Shown in pieces: positions 9,224 through 19,000 of a DNA stretch of 64,000 nucleotides. The DNA comes from Paramoeba atlantica. Its lineage: Eukaryota > Discosea. Within the stretch, counting starts at the first letter, position 1. The number at the start of each line of letters is the position of its first letter. The stretch is taken from positions 496,001 through 560,000 of the forward strand of contig CDRNVI010000029.1 in assembly GCA_977017575.1 (NCBI GenBank), written 5' to 3'. The notes under the pieces are model-generated. The model saw only the letters and a program-made list of their open reading frames with translations, was not told the origin of the DNA and did no database searches. A program made the position numbers and the translations under genes.

Positions 9224-10510
9224 ATGTTGAAAAACGAGCGATCCTGTGACTTTGATGAGCTCAAAAAATCTATTAGCTGTCTAAACTGCCGTTTGAATGA
9301 AGTGGGGGGAGCTGTTTCGAGTTATACAATCTACTTATCTGACACTGATGTCGGAGATGTTTCCTGTACAGCAAGTACAAAAGAAATAAGAGAATCAAAT
9401 AAAGAATCCCCAACAAGTTTGATAGGAATAGAAAGGAAAGGATCTCTCATAGAATATTTTTCTCAAGAGTTTCCATCCTTCCAACATTACAAGTGCGTAC
9501 AGCGCCCATTTGGTATCGAAATAGACGGCAATGGAAAACCGCCTGCGGTACGTCTCGCAGTGTGCTTTCTCAAGGGTCGATACCGCAAGCATGATAGGTC
9601 CCTACCACAATCTCCTTGGTTTCTTCCTACCGGTGAACGCGTGGGGAAATTGTCCGTTCAAGAACATCTAATGAAGGAAATCATTTCCTTGTTTTATAGA
9701 CACCCCTCACATTATCAAAGTATGATTTCCTCTTCAGACTTACCATCGACCATAGTTGAAGAATCGCTAGCTTGCGAAACTGTGTATGAGCCACGGCGTT
9801 GTCAAACTGAAATATCGTCCTTAAAGTCGGTCGATACTTTCAATTTGAGCGACGCATCAAAGTTTTCTTCGTCTGGTCGAGAAGATGTTGACGTTCGAAT
9901 GTTGGGCAACGGGCGACCGTTTCTCCTTCAAATGTTTGGAGTTACATCCATACCGACAAAGAGCTATTTACGAAATGTAGCACTCCGAATAGGGCCCGAG
10001 GTTGAAGCCATAAATCTAGAAATGGCACATCCTTCCGTGTGTAATGAACTTTTGGCTGGTGAAAAAGAAAAGAAAAAGTCCTATCGAGCCGTCGTATATT
10101 TCAAAGACCTACTCAGAAGCGTCGGTATAGAAGAAAATGAACTAGCCGACGTGAAGGCCGAACTTCCTTGTTGGCACGAGGAACAAGCAACGGTTCCAGA
10201 ATTTGCGTGTAGAATTCTTCCTGAGAAGGTCAAACTCATGAATCGTATGCGCAATATTGAGGTAAAACAAAGTACGCCCGTTAGGGTTTTGCATCGGCGT
10301 GCACCATTAGTCCGGAGCAAGATTATACACTGCCTACACCTACGTATTTTAAATCCGTGCTTCGGCTTGCTAGACCTGACGACCTCTCCGGGCACATACG
10401 TAAAAGAATTTGTTACCGGAGATCATGGTCGCACAATGCCTTCTCTTGGCGATCTTATGGGCACTGCGTGCGACATCGTGCAGCTTGATGTTACCGAAGT
10501 TCATATGTAG
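9224..10510 (+). CDS. PUS10: tRNA pseudouridine synthase PUS10
   Basis: Pus10 converts U54/U55 of the tRNA T-loop to pseudouridine in archaea and eukaryotes. The catalytic domain is clear. GREDVDVRMLGNGRPF (from about residue 218) holds the catalytic Asp region. TPVRVLHRRAPLVR and the late signature PGTYVKEFVTGDHGRTMPSL follow, ending LDVTEVHM. A CLNC pair near the N-terminus is a remnant of the family's zinc-binding THUMP-like region. The frame opens earlier with a TTG at 9209, but the first ATG is at 9224, giving 428 residues, close to archaeal and trypanosome lengths. A second RNA-modification gene, TYW3, lies at the end of the window. Confidence 0.95.
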   Translation: MLKNERSCDFDELKKSISCLNCRLNEVGGAVSSYTIYLSDTDVGDVSCTASTKEIRESNKESPTSLIGIERKGSLIEYFSQEFPSFQHYKCVQRPFGIEIDGNGKPPAVRLAVCFLKGRYRKHDRSLPQSPWFLPTGERVGKLSVQEHLMKEIISLFYRHPSHYQSMISSSDLPSTIVEESLACETVYEPRRCQTEISSLKSVDTFNLSDASKFSSSGREDVDVRMLGNGRPFLLQMFGVTSIPTKSYLRNVALRIGPEVEAINLEMAHPSVCNELLAGEKEKKKSYRAVVYFKDLLRSVGIEENELADVKAELPCWHEEQATVPEFACRILPEKVKLMNRMRNIEVKQSTPVRVLHRRAPLVRSKIIHCLHLRILNPCFGLLDLTTSPGTYVKEFVTGDHGRTMPSLGDLMGTACDIVQLDVTEVHM

Positions 10511-10796
10511 AAATTATTTACTACATACAATAATTTACTGCATACAATTTTTCCAACACTGTTTAATATACTTTTAATGTACTGTTTAATATAAAAATTG
10601 ATATAACAGTATTTGTCTTGGTTAGTCAGCCAGTGCGTTTCATAGCGTTTTATGGTCAAGAATTTGTAAATTTATTATCCGGGACGGCGATCATACGAAG
10701 TTGTGCTTTGTTTTCGACCTACTACCAGTATATCACTTATGCTCGCAAACTGGTTTTGAAGCCCCTTCACTATTCTCCTATTCCAGGGAACGATAC

Positions 10797-12746
10797 ATGC
10801 ATATGAAATTCAAGTTCTTTGTGCTTTGTATTTTTGCGTCACTGCGCGACTTCCCATTAGTTTCTGCGAATGTGAAAGAATTAGGCGCTACTCACGTGAC
10901 TGAGACGCTGTCTGGTTCTTCATTGAACAATCAAACGGAAGCACGTGTATCAAAACCTTGCGCTTCAGTAGCAAGTGAGGATTTGGAGCGAGTTAAAAAC
11001 TTTTTGAAACTCTTTTCCGTAGACTCTGAGGCACCTTCAGGCAATTCCTCGCTTCAGTTAAATTCCACTTTGTGGTTTGCTGTTCCGGACATGAATTCAT
11101 ATTCCGTATGTACGCTCCCCACAGAGACGTCGGTGTTTGCTCCTATTTATGTAAGCGAACGTGAAGGTGTGACTGAGAATGCAATACCGGTTGGGGGATG
11201 CGCTGTGCAAGGGCTAGTCAATGCTAGCCGTGTACGTTCCCTCTTTCTTAACGCCACCGTGCTTCGTTTCGGCGATTCCGGGATGCTGCTCCAAGAATTT
11301 TTCCGGGAGCGTAATTTCACGACCCCAAAGTTGAAAGTTGGCAATCGTGGTCTTTTCCCGGCATGTAAAGGTACGGATTACCGGATACACGCAAAGAATA
11401 TTCATTTGGACGAACTTCCTGAATACTTGTGGTCTCTTGAAATACACGGCGTACATATTACCGGAAAAATTACGCTCACACAACCAATGCCTTATCTTAG
11501 AGAAATAGATTTGCGTCTGAATAATCTATCGATTCTGCCCTCTCTAGGGCGTTGGCGTCCTTCAGTGAAGGGTTTACTGCACCTCGGCGGGAATTCATGG
11601 GGACCCGAAACTTGTTTTTCAAGCATCACTGATTCCTATGGAAAGAAAGTTGATATTCATGTAATCGGAGTACCATTGTGTTCTCAAAGGCTTCCGCGAT
11701 GCTTTAATGAGGCAATGAACAACTTTTTGTCCAAACTTGCAATAGTACCATGCAAAGGCGAACCTGACAAAGACGAACCATTGAGCACGAAGCAGCTCAC
11801 GAATTTCTGTCTATGTGATACGATTGTTGGTTCAGAATCACTTATCTACGCCTCAAGCATCACTTGTTCCAGATTATCTTCAGCCCTTTATCCAACCCAA
11901 ATCATGGCCCTGGACCCCACCGCAACCGTAGTAGGTTCTTGTTCTAAAGTAGACAATGATAAAGGAACTGCTGTCATTGGACGTCTCCGCCTTGCTGGGG
12001 ATGAACGTGCGCGTGCTTCACTCATATCCTCTTTGGAGAGCGATGCTATAACTTTCCCTGTGAATAATACGCTGGGAAACTGCGTCTTGGGCGGTCCCTT
12101 AAAGTTCGAACTTCTCCCTTACGGAATTCAAAGCATATGGACTGTTGGCATTCAAGTCACAGAGCCCATTGTGGTGACGTCACTAGCTGCATCGATCTCT
12201 CGCATTGACTTCATTCGTTGTACTTTTTACGGAAAAAAGGAAGCAGGGCAGAGCATAGCTGAGTCTAATAAAAGTTGCATAATTATACCAAGCAGTGCAC
12301 CCGATCTGAGAGATTTGCATAGAATCAAGTCCATAAGCGACGCACATTCGACACATCCACAGCTGATTATCAACTTTTTCGCTCCTGAATTCCGAGAGGG
12401 ATATCAAGAGAAAGGCACTCACAACGTAGAAACAAAAGTCACTGGGTGCTCCTGGTATCCTCCGGAAGCTACCAAACAAGTTGGTGGAAAATCTCCCAGA
12501 GTTCAAATTACGGGACTTCCTGATTGCGCCATTTTCACGAGAATTCCTGCAACCGGCCGAGAAAAAGTTCTTGAATACGAGGCTAAACAACATGCAACCA
12601 GTCATAATCGACGACGAAAGTGGATGATTATTATTTCTTGCATATTAATAGGTCTTTTAGTAGCGGGGATTGCGATCGCCATGTACTATCGAAGACGGCG
12701 GAGATCTCCAACATTTTGGGTCACTGTGCCTCAGTCGTATATGTAA
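10797..12746 (+). CDS. Type I membrane protein with LRR-like ectodomain
   Basis: The frame opens upstream, but the first ATG is 10797 (a second is 10803), giving 649 residues. The start KFKFFVLCIFASL looks like a signal peptide cleaved after SA. The ectodomain has many cysteines and many N-glycosylation sequons, with a leucine-rich patch (LPEYLWSLEIHGVHITG to ILPSLG) at about residues 200-265. One strong membrane span (MIIISCILIGLLVAGIAIAM) is followed by a tract of six Arg and a short tail ending PQSYM. The topology is that of a plasma-membrane or flagellar-pocket glycoprotein. No named family is recognised. The Arg stop-transfer tract supports a cytosolic C-terminus. Confidence 0.8.
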   Translation: MHMKFKFFVLCIFASLRDFPLVSANVKELGATHVTETLSGSSLNNQTEARVSKPCASVASEDLERVKNFLKLFSVDSEAPSGNSSLQLNSTLWFAVPDMNSYSVCTLPTETSVFAPIYVSEREGVTENAIPVGGCAVQGLVNASRVRSLFLNATVLRFGDSGMLLQEFFRERNFTTPKLKVGNRGLFPACKGTDYRIHAKNIHLDELPEYLWSLEIHGVHITGKITLTQPMPYLREIDLRLNNLSILPSLGRWRPSVKGLLHLGGNSWGPETCFSSITDSYGKKVDIHVIGVPLCSQRLPRCFNEAMNNFLSKLAIVPCKGEPDKDEPLSTKQLTNFCLCDTIVGSESLIYASSITCSRLSSALYPTQIMALDPTATVVGSCSKVDNDKGTAVIGRLRLAGDERARASLISSLESDAITFPVNNTLGNCVLGGPLKFELLPYGIQSIWTVGIQVTEPIVVTSLAASISRIDFIRCTFYGKKEAGQSIAESNKSCIIIPSSAPDLRDLHRIKSISDAHSTHPQLIINFFAPEFREGYQEKGTHNVETKVTGCSWYPPEATKQVGGKSPRVQITGLPDCAIFTRIPATGREKVLEYEAKQHATSHNRRRKWMIIISCILIGLLVAGIAIAMYYRRRRRSPTFWVTVPQSYM

Positions 12747-13117
12747 TACAAAAAAGTTCTCCACTCCATACGGGTAGGTGTTGCTGGGAAAAGGTTGGAA
12801 TTATGGAATGAGTTGGGCGAGCACAATGCGCGTGCGTGAAATCACAATGGTACGTACGTAGCACGCCGTACAAAGGCACGTACTTAGTAGTAGTACACGT
12901 CTTTAGTTTTGCTTTTTAGGGGCCGATAATATTTGCGAATAATCGTTTGTTCTACGTCTCTGGTTCTTGATAATAATTATTTTAGATTGACTGCACGATT
13001 ACCCATTGAGTTTTTAATAAAATAGACCTACTATTGTACAGCGCGTACTTAGTCTCCGCCTTTTCTTCGAATTTTCTTGTGCAGCCACTATTTCATATTC
13101 TTGCAATTTAAACAACA
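12747..13117. other. Intergenic spacer with MDH splice acceptor tract
   Basis: AT-rich spacer without a gene. Several GTAC/TACG-rich words lie between 12850 and 12900. The last part contains the pyrimidine tract described for the next gene. Confidence 0.5.
13054..13084 (+). promoter_or_regulatory. Putative trans-splice acceptor of MDH
   Basis: A strong pyrimidine tract ends in TTGTGCAG at 13084, 33 bases before the ATG at 13118. It is one of the best examples of the acceptor pattern in this window. Confidence 0.6.
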
Positions 13118-14083
13118 ATGCTCACACGAAGCTGTTGCCAATTCATGAAAGTCTGTGTCCTGGGAGCCGCTGGAGGGATCGGCCAACCGTTGTCACTGCT
13201 CTTGAAACAGAACCCTGCAGTCACTCAACTAGCGCTTTATGATGTGCTTCACGCCGAGGGTGTAGCCACAGATCTCAGTCATATTTGTACCCCTGCACAT
13301 GTTTCGGGATTCCCTAGAGAGAAACTGGATGTGGCTCTGCGGGAGTCTCAACTAGTGCTCATCCCTGCAGGAGTCCCGCGAAGGCCTGGCATGTCACGTG
13401 ATGATTTGTTCGCACTAAATGCCGCCATTGTAAAAAGTTTGGTACAAAATATCGCAATACACTGTCCACAGGCTCACATCCTCATGATATCAAACCCTAT
13501 TAACGCCACGGTGCCGCTTGCCGCAGACGTGTTAAAGCGGGCAAGAGTCTTTGTCCCGTCTCGACTTTACGGCATCACCACCCTGGATGTCGTGCGTGCG
13601 AACACATTTGTGCGAGAGGCGATCCCGAGTGAGGATTCCCCCGAGGTCACGGTGGTTGGGGGTCATAGTGGAAAGACGATTATCCCACTGCTCCACCCGT
13701 TCGTCGAGAATCTGTCGGCTCAACAAATTACACAGCTCACGGCTCGGATTCAGTTCGGCGGAGATGAGGTTGTGAAGGCAAAGAACGGGCAGGGCTCCGC
13801 GACCCTTTCGATGGCATTTGCGGCCTCCAGGTTTTCGAATTCTCTCATTGCAGCCCTGCAGGGGGCAGAGGGCAGGAGTGAATGCGCGTTTGTGGAAAAC
13901 CCCGAGTACGGTCCCCGAGTTCCTTTTTTCAGTAGCCGAGTACATTTTTGCCGGGACGGGATTTCGCGCATTGATCCAGTGGGTAAAACATCTGATTTTG
14001 AAAAGAGCCTTTTAGAGACATGTATTCCGGAATTAGAAAAAAATATTCAAATGGGTGTTGACTTTGCAACACAAGGTAAGTAA
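13118..14083 (+). CDS. MDH: NAD-dependent malate dehydrogenase
   Basis: The enzyme interconverts malate and oxaloacetate with NAD. The Rossmann motif GAAGGIGQP is at about residues 16-24. The substrate Arg residues are in [13 protein letters not shown] and SNPIN, the catalytic Asp157 is in TLDVVRA, and the catalytic His183 is in GGHSG. At 321 residues it matches the mitochondrial/glycosomal dimer type. The first ATG (13118) adds a short basic leader, MLTRSCCQF, before a second Met at the start of the fold; this may be a minimal mitochondrial presequence. The C-terminus ends TQGK, which is not a typical PTS1, so glycosomal location is not supported. The stop lies inside a perfect splice-donor-like sequence (see findings). 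Confidence 0.95.
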   Translation: MLTRSCCQFMKVCVLGAAGGIGQPLSLLLKQNPAVTQLALYDVLHAEGVATDLSHICTPAHVSGFPREKLDVALRESQLVLIPAGVPRRPGMSRDDLFALNAAIVKSLVQNIAIHCPQAHILMISNPINATVPLAADVLKRARVFVPSRLYGITTLDVVRANTFVREAIPSEDSPEVTVVGGHSGKTIIPLLHPFVENLSAQQITQLTARIQFGGDEVVKAKNGQGSATLSMAFAASRFSNSLIAALQGAEGRSECAFVENPEYGPRVPFFSSRVHFCRDGISRIDPVGKTSDFEKSLLETCIPELEKNIQMGVDFATQGK

Positions 14084-14629
14084 GACATACCTATTTTTAT
14101 GCTTCTCTTTTTGATATTCACTTTTTTGCCCGTCTTCTGGGTCGTTTACTTGAAAGTTACAATGATGTTGAAGCTTGCCAAACATTGTCGCACTCGCTGA
14201 TTATCTAAATTTTCCTTTAGACTCTAAAATGTGTGTTTTACTGATACCGGACACAGATTCAAAGTTTGAACCAAGGTTTTAGACGCAAGGTAATCTGTAT
14301 AAATAGATAAGTACTAATCTACATACATGTATAGTTTCTACATACATGTATAGTATCTACATACATGTATAGTATCTACATACATGTATAGTTTGTATAC
14401 TTTGATCATTGTTTTCTTTTTGTGTGTTGCACCTTCACAAGGAGTTATCATAGATCGTTGTACATACGTTCCGTCCGTGAGCAGAACGGGTTCTCGATTC
14501 GTAGAAGAAGAGGAACGATCTCAATTTGTAGACGAAATACAGGAAAAGTCTTCAAAATTGAACAGAATCTCTTAGTATTAGTTAATCGTACCTTGAAGGC
14601 GGATTTACCAATATTACTTGTTTTACCAC
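14084..14629. other. Spacer with 19-bp minisatellite and splice acceptor
   Basis: No gene is supported. It holds the 4-copy minisatellite at 14319-14394 and a pyrimidine tract ending in ACAAG at about 14441. A small open frame from 14384 with a hydrophobic start is probably only the translated pyrimidine tract. Confidence 0.5.
14319..14394. repeat. 19-bp minisatellite, four copies
   Basis: The unit ctacatacatgtatagtat is present four times in tandem (14319, 14338, 14357, 14376). The first and last copies end in ttt instead of tat. Each unit contains the palindrome ACATGT. Confidence 0.9.
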
Positions 14630-15832
14630 ATGAACATGTTGCGAGGTCCTTGCTGTATTAATTTCTGTTGTTCTGCCACATCCACCTTTTCCCGCTATCA
14701 GAATATTCAGGTCAGAAATTTAGCATGTGGAACACAAAGATGCTATACAACACAACCACAAGCGAAACCGTATCCCAATAAATCATTCGACCAATTAGCT
14801 CATCGGGGTCGCCATACGTTTCAGAAACCCCATTCAAAAACGACAGGACAAAATGCACATTACAAACCAGCGCATCCAAAGCGACCCGATCCGAACCCAT
14901 CTCCATCCATACCTAAATTTGCTCGTGTTCCAGTAATGCACCGACCACCAGTCTCGAGCCCCGTGCAATGTGACCAAAATCGAGGTCTACAAGGATCCGA
15001 TAGAGCTTACATTCCTGGAGATTCTCTGGAAGAGGAGGAGGAGGACGAAGAGGACCTGATGGGCCCACCTTCGTTTATTCTACCGGAGGGCACGTGCGAT
15101 TTATGTCGCAAGACATTTCCCTCTGATATGGCCTTACTCCATCATGTAAACACGGAGCACCTAAATGTCTACTGCGAATACACCGAAAGTCCTGATGAAT
15201 GGGTGTTTCCGAAAGGTACCTTGTTTCAGTGTCGACATTGCACTAAAACGTTACAGCATAGCGCAGCCCTTATTCAACATTGTACAGAGAAACACCCCTC
15301 ACATCCACCTCCGACCCGTAAAAGTGATTTGCTGATCATCGAGGGTAAAAAATGTGATTTATGTGGAAAGCACTTCATATCAGAGGCGATATTGGCGGCT
15401 CATAAGCGATCGGAACACTCCGCATTCCATGAAGAAAAGCCGTTTCGCTGTGAGGAATGCGTTCCTGTGGGTAGAGACTTTGCCGATCCAATCGTTCTTT
15501 TGACTCATGTACTAAATGTGCACGGGGAAGAGCGCGGATCTCTTGTTGGTCAAGCTGCGAAGACCGGCGAGTTCGACTGTTTTTTCTGTGACAAGACCAC
15601 AACCTCGCTTTCGGCACTGGCTGGTCATATCACGGCTCGACATCCGAAATTGGGAGTAGGAACGAACTCCGTATCTTTCAAAAAATGCTTCGGTGACGAA
15701 GGATTCGAAATCATACTGTGTAGAAACCAAGGGTGTCGTTGCAAATTCGTAAAAAGGGAACATGAACAGCTGCATCAAACAAGGTGCCCTGCGGTTGTGG
15801 CGCGAAAAGCGAAGCTTCACTATGTAAGATAA
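14630..15832 (+). CDS. Mitochondrial-type multi-C2H2 zinc finger protein
   Basis: The first ATG in the frame is 14630, giving 400 residues. The N-terminus is free of acidic residues for about 60 positions, like a mitochondrial presequence. A Pro-rich linker and an acidic run (EEEEEDEED, about residue 140) follow. Five C2H2 fingers come next, starting CDLCRKTF, CRHCTKTL, CDLCGKHF, CEECVPVG and CFFCDKTT, with a degenerate sixth, CRCKFVKREHEQLH. Mitochondrial proteins with strings of C2H2 fingers are characteristic of kinetoplastid U-insertion/deletion RNA editing; T. brucei H2F1, partner of the REH2 helicase, has eight. This may be an H2F1-type factor, but a nuclear RNA- or DNA-binding protein cannot be excluded. 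Confidence 0.75.
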   Translation: MNMLRGPCCINFCCSATSTFSRYQNIQVRNLACGTQRCYTTQPQAKPYPNKSFDQLAHRGRHTFQKPHSKTTGQNAHYKPAHPKRPDPNPSPSIPKFARVPVMHRPPVSSPVQCDQNRGLQGSDRAYIPGDSLEEEEEDEEDLMGPPSFILPEGTCDLCRKTFPSDMALLHHVNTEHLNVYCEYTESPDEWVFPKGTLFQCRHCTKTLQHSAALIQHCTEKHPSHPPPTRKSDLLIIEGKKCDLCGKHFISEAILAAHKRSEHSAFHEEKPFRCEECVPVGRDFADPIVLLTHVLNVHGEERGSLVGQAAKTGEFDCFFCDKTTTSLSALAGHITARHPKLGVGTNSVSFKKCFGDEGFEIILCRNQGCRCKFVKREHEQLHQTRCPAVVARKAKLHYVR

Positions 15833-16039
15833 ATAGTTTCAAAGTTATTTTCCCCTTATTATGAAGGTATTTATGACACTCTGTTCGCATTCTAGGTCAA
15901 AACTCCCGTAGGATTACGCAGGTCATGTATAGGTTATTGTAACATTGTTGATAATTTATGAGATCCGATAATGAGAGAATGCAGCACCCAGATGTATTCT
16001 TTAAGAAGTAATTTTTCGTAACGTACTTTCACCACCTTG
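15833..16039. other. Short intergenic spacer
   Basis: AT-rich spacer of about 200 bases with no recognisable element. Confidence 0.4.
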
Positions 16040-19000
16040 ATGGAACTTGTGTACAGCGAATTCTTTCCTTCTAGCGCTGTTCAACAAGTAGTCGTAGGCA
16101 AATTCTTGTGTCATGACGTATCCAATGTTCTGCTACTCTTCTGCGACCGGATTGAAATCTACGTTATTGGAGACTTTAACGGCGAGAAACCCAAGTTCGT
16201 GCTTTCCGAGCATTTTTCCGAAAAATTGACAGGTGTTGTCACTCTACATCACCCGACCGGCCTTGATGCAATTGCCCTTTGCATGGACCACTGTCGCGTG
16301 TGTATTTGTGCGTACAATACTACATATGCTGCGCAATCATGGGTGTCACGCACTCCGCGCGATATTGAGGAAACTGACAGCGATGTTGAAACGGGCGCTG
16401 AGGAGAACTTCTTTGCATTAGAAAATAATTTTCGAGTCATAGCAGTGTTTGTCCTTAAGTGCGAAGAGATTAACAAGATCCACTGTAAAATGCTCGTCGA
16501 TGAAACTTCAACGTTCGTTCTTGTAATGTTAAATAAGCAGTGGTTGTACATCATACCCATCCAATGTTTTCGAATTGATGGGACGAATCTGCAAAATGAA
16601 TCGGAAAAGCAAGCAGCCTGTACATCAATTCTTCCAGGATTTTTTTTCAACCCGGAGGAAAATCAATTCCTTGCTCTGAAGGATGACTTATCGTTCGGCA
16701 AAAGCGACGCAGCTGCTTATACTCGAAAACTTCAGCCTATAGGTTGTACAACTATTGATCTAGCTTCACTTTCGCCGCCCTTGTTAAATATACGGGACAT
16801 ATGTCTGCTTCAGGGGTACGGTGATGCGACTTTTCTTATACTACATGAACCCGAACAGTCATGGGTAGGACGTCTGAAGCTCAAAAGTGCACAAAGAGGT
16901 AATGTTGAGAGCAAAACTCTGAGCTGCATAGCTACCTTGCTGTGCTATGATTGTCGAACCCACGTTTTATCAGTTGCTTGGCGAATCTCTTCCCTACCCT
17001 ACAATTCTCAATACCTTTTTCCTGTATTAGGGTCCACATCATATCCCATGGGCAGTGCCTTGTGTGTCGCACCAAATTGTATCATGCACCTTACGATTCA
17101 AGGCTGCAGTTATGCCATTTGCACGAATTCTTACGGCGTAGACGAATTTAAGGGTCGAGAAACAGATTTATACGTTGACACCGCACCTACTGGAACGAAT
17201 TTACATAAAACGAAGAACGCGCTTCTAGCGAACTGCTCATTGGTTATGTTATCTCACGACAGAGGAATATTGGCTACTGCTACTGGTGAGTTACACGTTC
17301 TGGACCTTAGATGGAAAGATGGCATTGTATGCGAAATAGTGTATTCAGAGGAAATAGGAGTGCTTGACGTTTCTTCGGGTAGAGTGTTTTCCTATTCCAC
17401 GCACGGAATATCCTCTGAAGTAAAAGGAATGCGTTTGCCAAAGCCATCATCAATGGTTTATCTACCGGGAATGAAGACTGCAGTTCATGCTTCTCTTACA
17501 GGGAACACCTCGATACTGGACTTGAGTTTGGTTACTAACGTACCGATTTCAGAATTAACACGTAGTATTTTTCAAGCCACGTTATGTGAATCCCTGAGTC
17601 CAATTTCTTCTTTTGATGTCTTATCTACAGCTGAAGCGGATTTTCTGCGCAACAAACAGGTCAATAAGACGGTTTCCAGAGAATGTTTAGAAAGAGGCAG
17701 CATGAACTACAATCAATGTCTGCGAAGCACTTCCATTGTCGTTACAGGAGGTGAGCAACCCAGAGGGGTTATCGGACTTCTTACGAAAAGCGTCCATACT
17801 GAACACTGTACTTCCTTTACAACGCCATCCATCGAAAATGCTATTCGTTATGTTGGAGAAGTCCTATTGCAGTATGACGAGCTTGCTTGTCTGAAGGAAA
17901 CAAACAATTTAAGGAACAATTTCATGAAGAACTCTATGAATGGCAGTATGCGACACCCAACAGCCGTTCTTGTATCAGATGATACGAAAACTAGTACCTT
18001 GCTAATCTCTCAGGAGGATATTATAGACATAAGCAATGACGTTGCTTTCAGTAAAGAACCAACATTGTTGGCGTATTGCATTAACACGGAAACCGTGTAC
18101 GGAACTCTACAAATTACGAAAAGTCAAGTAAGAGTACACGCCCTTGACTGCACTGCAAGTCCAATATCAACGTGGGACATCTCTAACGTGGTTACGAGTC
18201 CTGTTGATCAACTGGACATCATGAAAGGGTTTTGTTTGCTCACTGAGAAGCGGAAACATAGTCTCGTCTCTTCCAATCGCACTGATTCGCTAGTGACTAT
18301 ATTATTGTACACATCAGAAAACGGTTTGGTGGTCTTAGATTTGCTGCCTGACTTGCGAATCGAATTCACTACGAGTATTTCACATTGTCCAGTACCGCAT
18401 ACGTGCATTGCCCAATGCGGCCCGAAAATATTGATTGGGGTCGAGCCAAGGACTTTTAAATGTTATGTGTGGTGGATCGATGTTAGCAGTGGGGAACTTT
18501 ATTTTGCACCTGCGTGTTTTAGATTGCCTGGTAGACAGGATTATGCAAGGGAAGCTCAGAGTTTCTCGGATGAAATGCTTGAGGTAAGTGCCACAGATTC
18601 CATCTTATGTATCCGTCTTCTCTTCTTAAATAGACTTCTAGTGTACCAACTCACGTGTGATGTCGCTGGAATTCCCATCTTTTGTCACGCAATAGATACT
18701 ACGACGAACCTGACTTGGAAAACAGATAGCGTAGTGTCGAATCGCCTTTTGTACCCTTTATTCGATTATTCTGTCTCTCAGAACGTGCGAGAAAAATCAT
18801 TTTGCGGAATTTTTGTAAGCGGTATGCAACCCATGTGGCTTGTACAAGATCCCTTTACGGGTAGGTGTTTCGCTCATCCTCAATCTGTTCCTAATGCGTC
18901 ACATGAAATTACCACAATGACCTACTTGAGGAACTGCGTTTGTCACGAAAACAATGCTGAAGTTCCAGGTCATCAGTCGGACTATTTTTGCACTTCAATG

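Noticed and set aside
14384-14575. Short open frame with a hydrophobic start resembling a signal peptide
   Set aside because: The hydrophobic run is the translated pyrimidine tract before the acceptor AG at about 14441; the remainder has no recognisable content.
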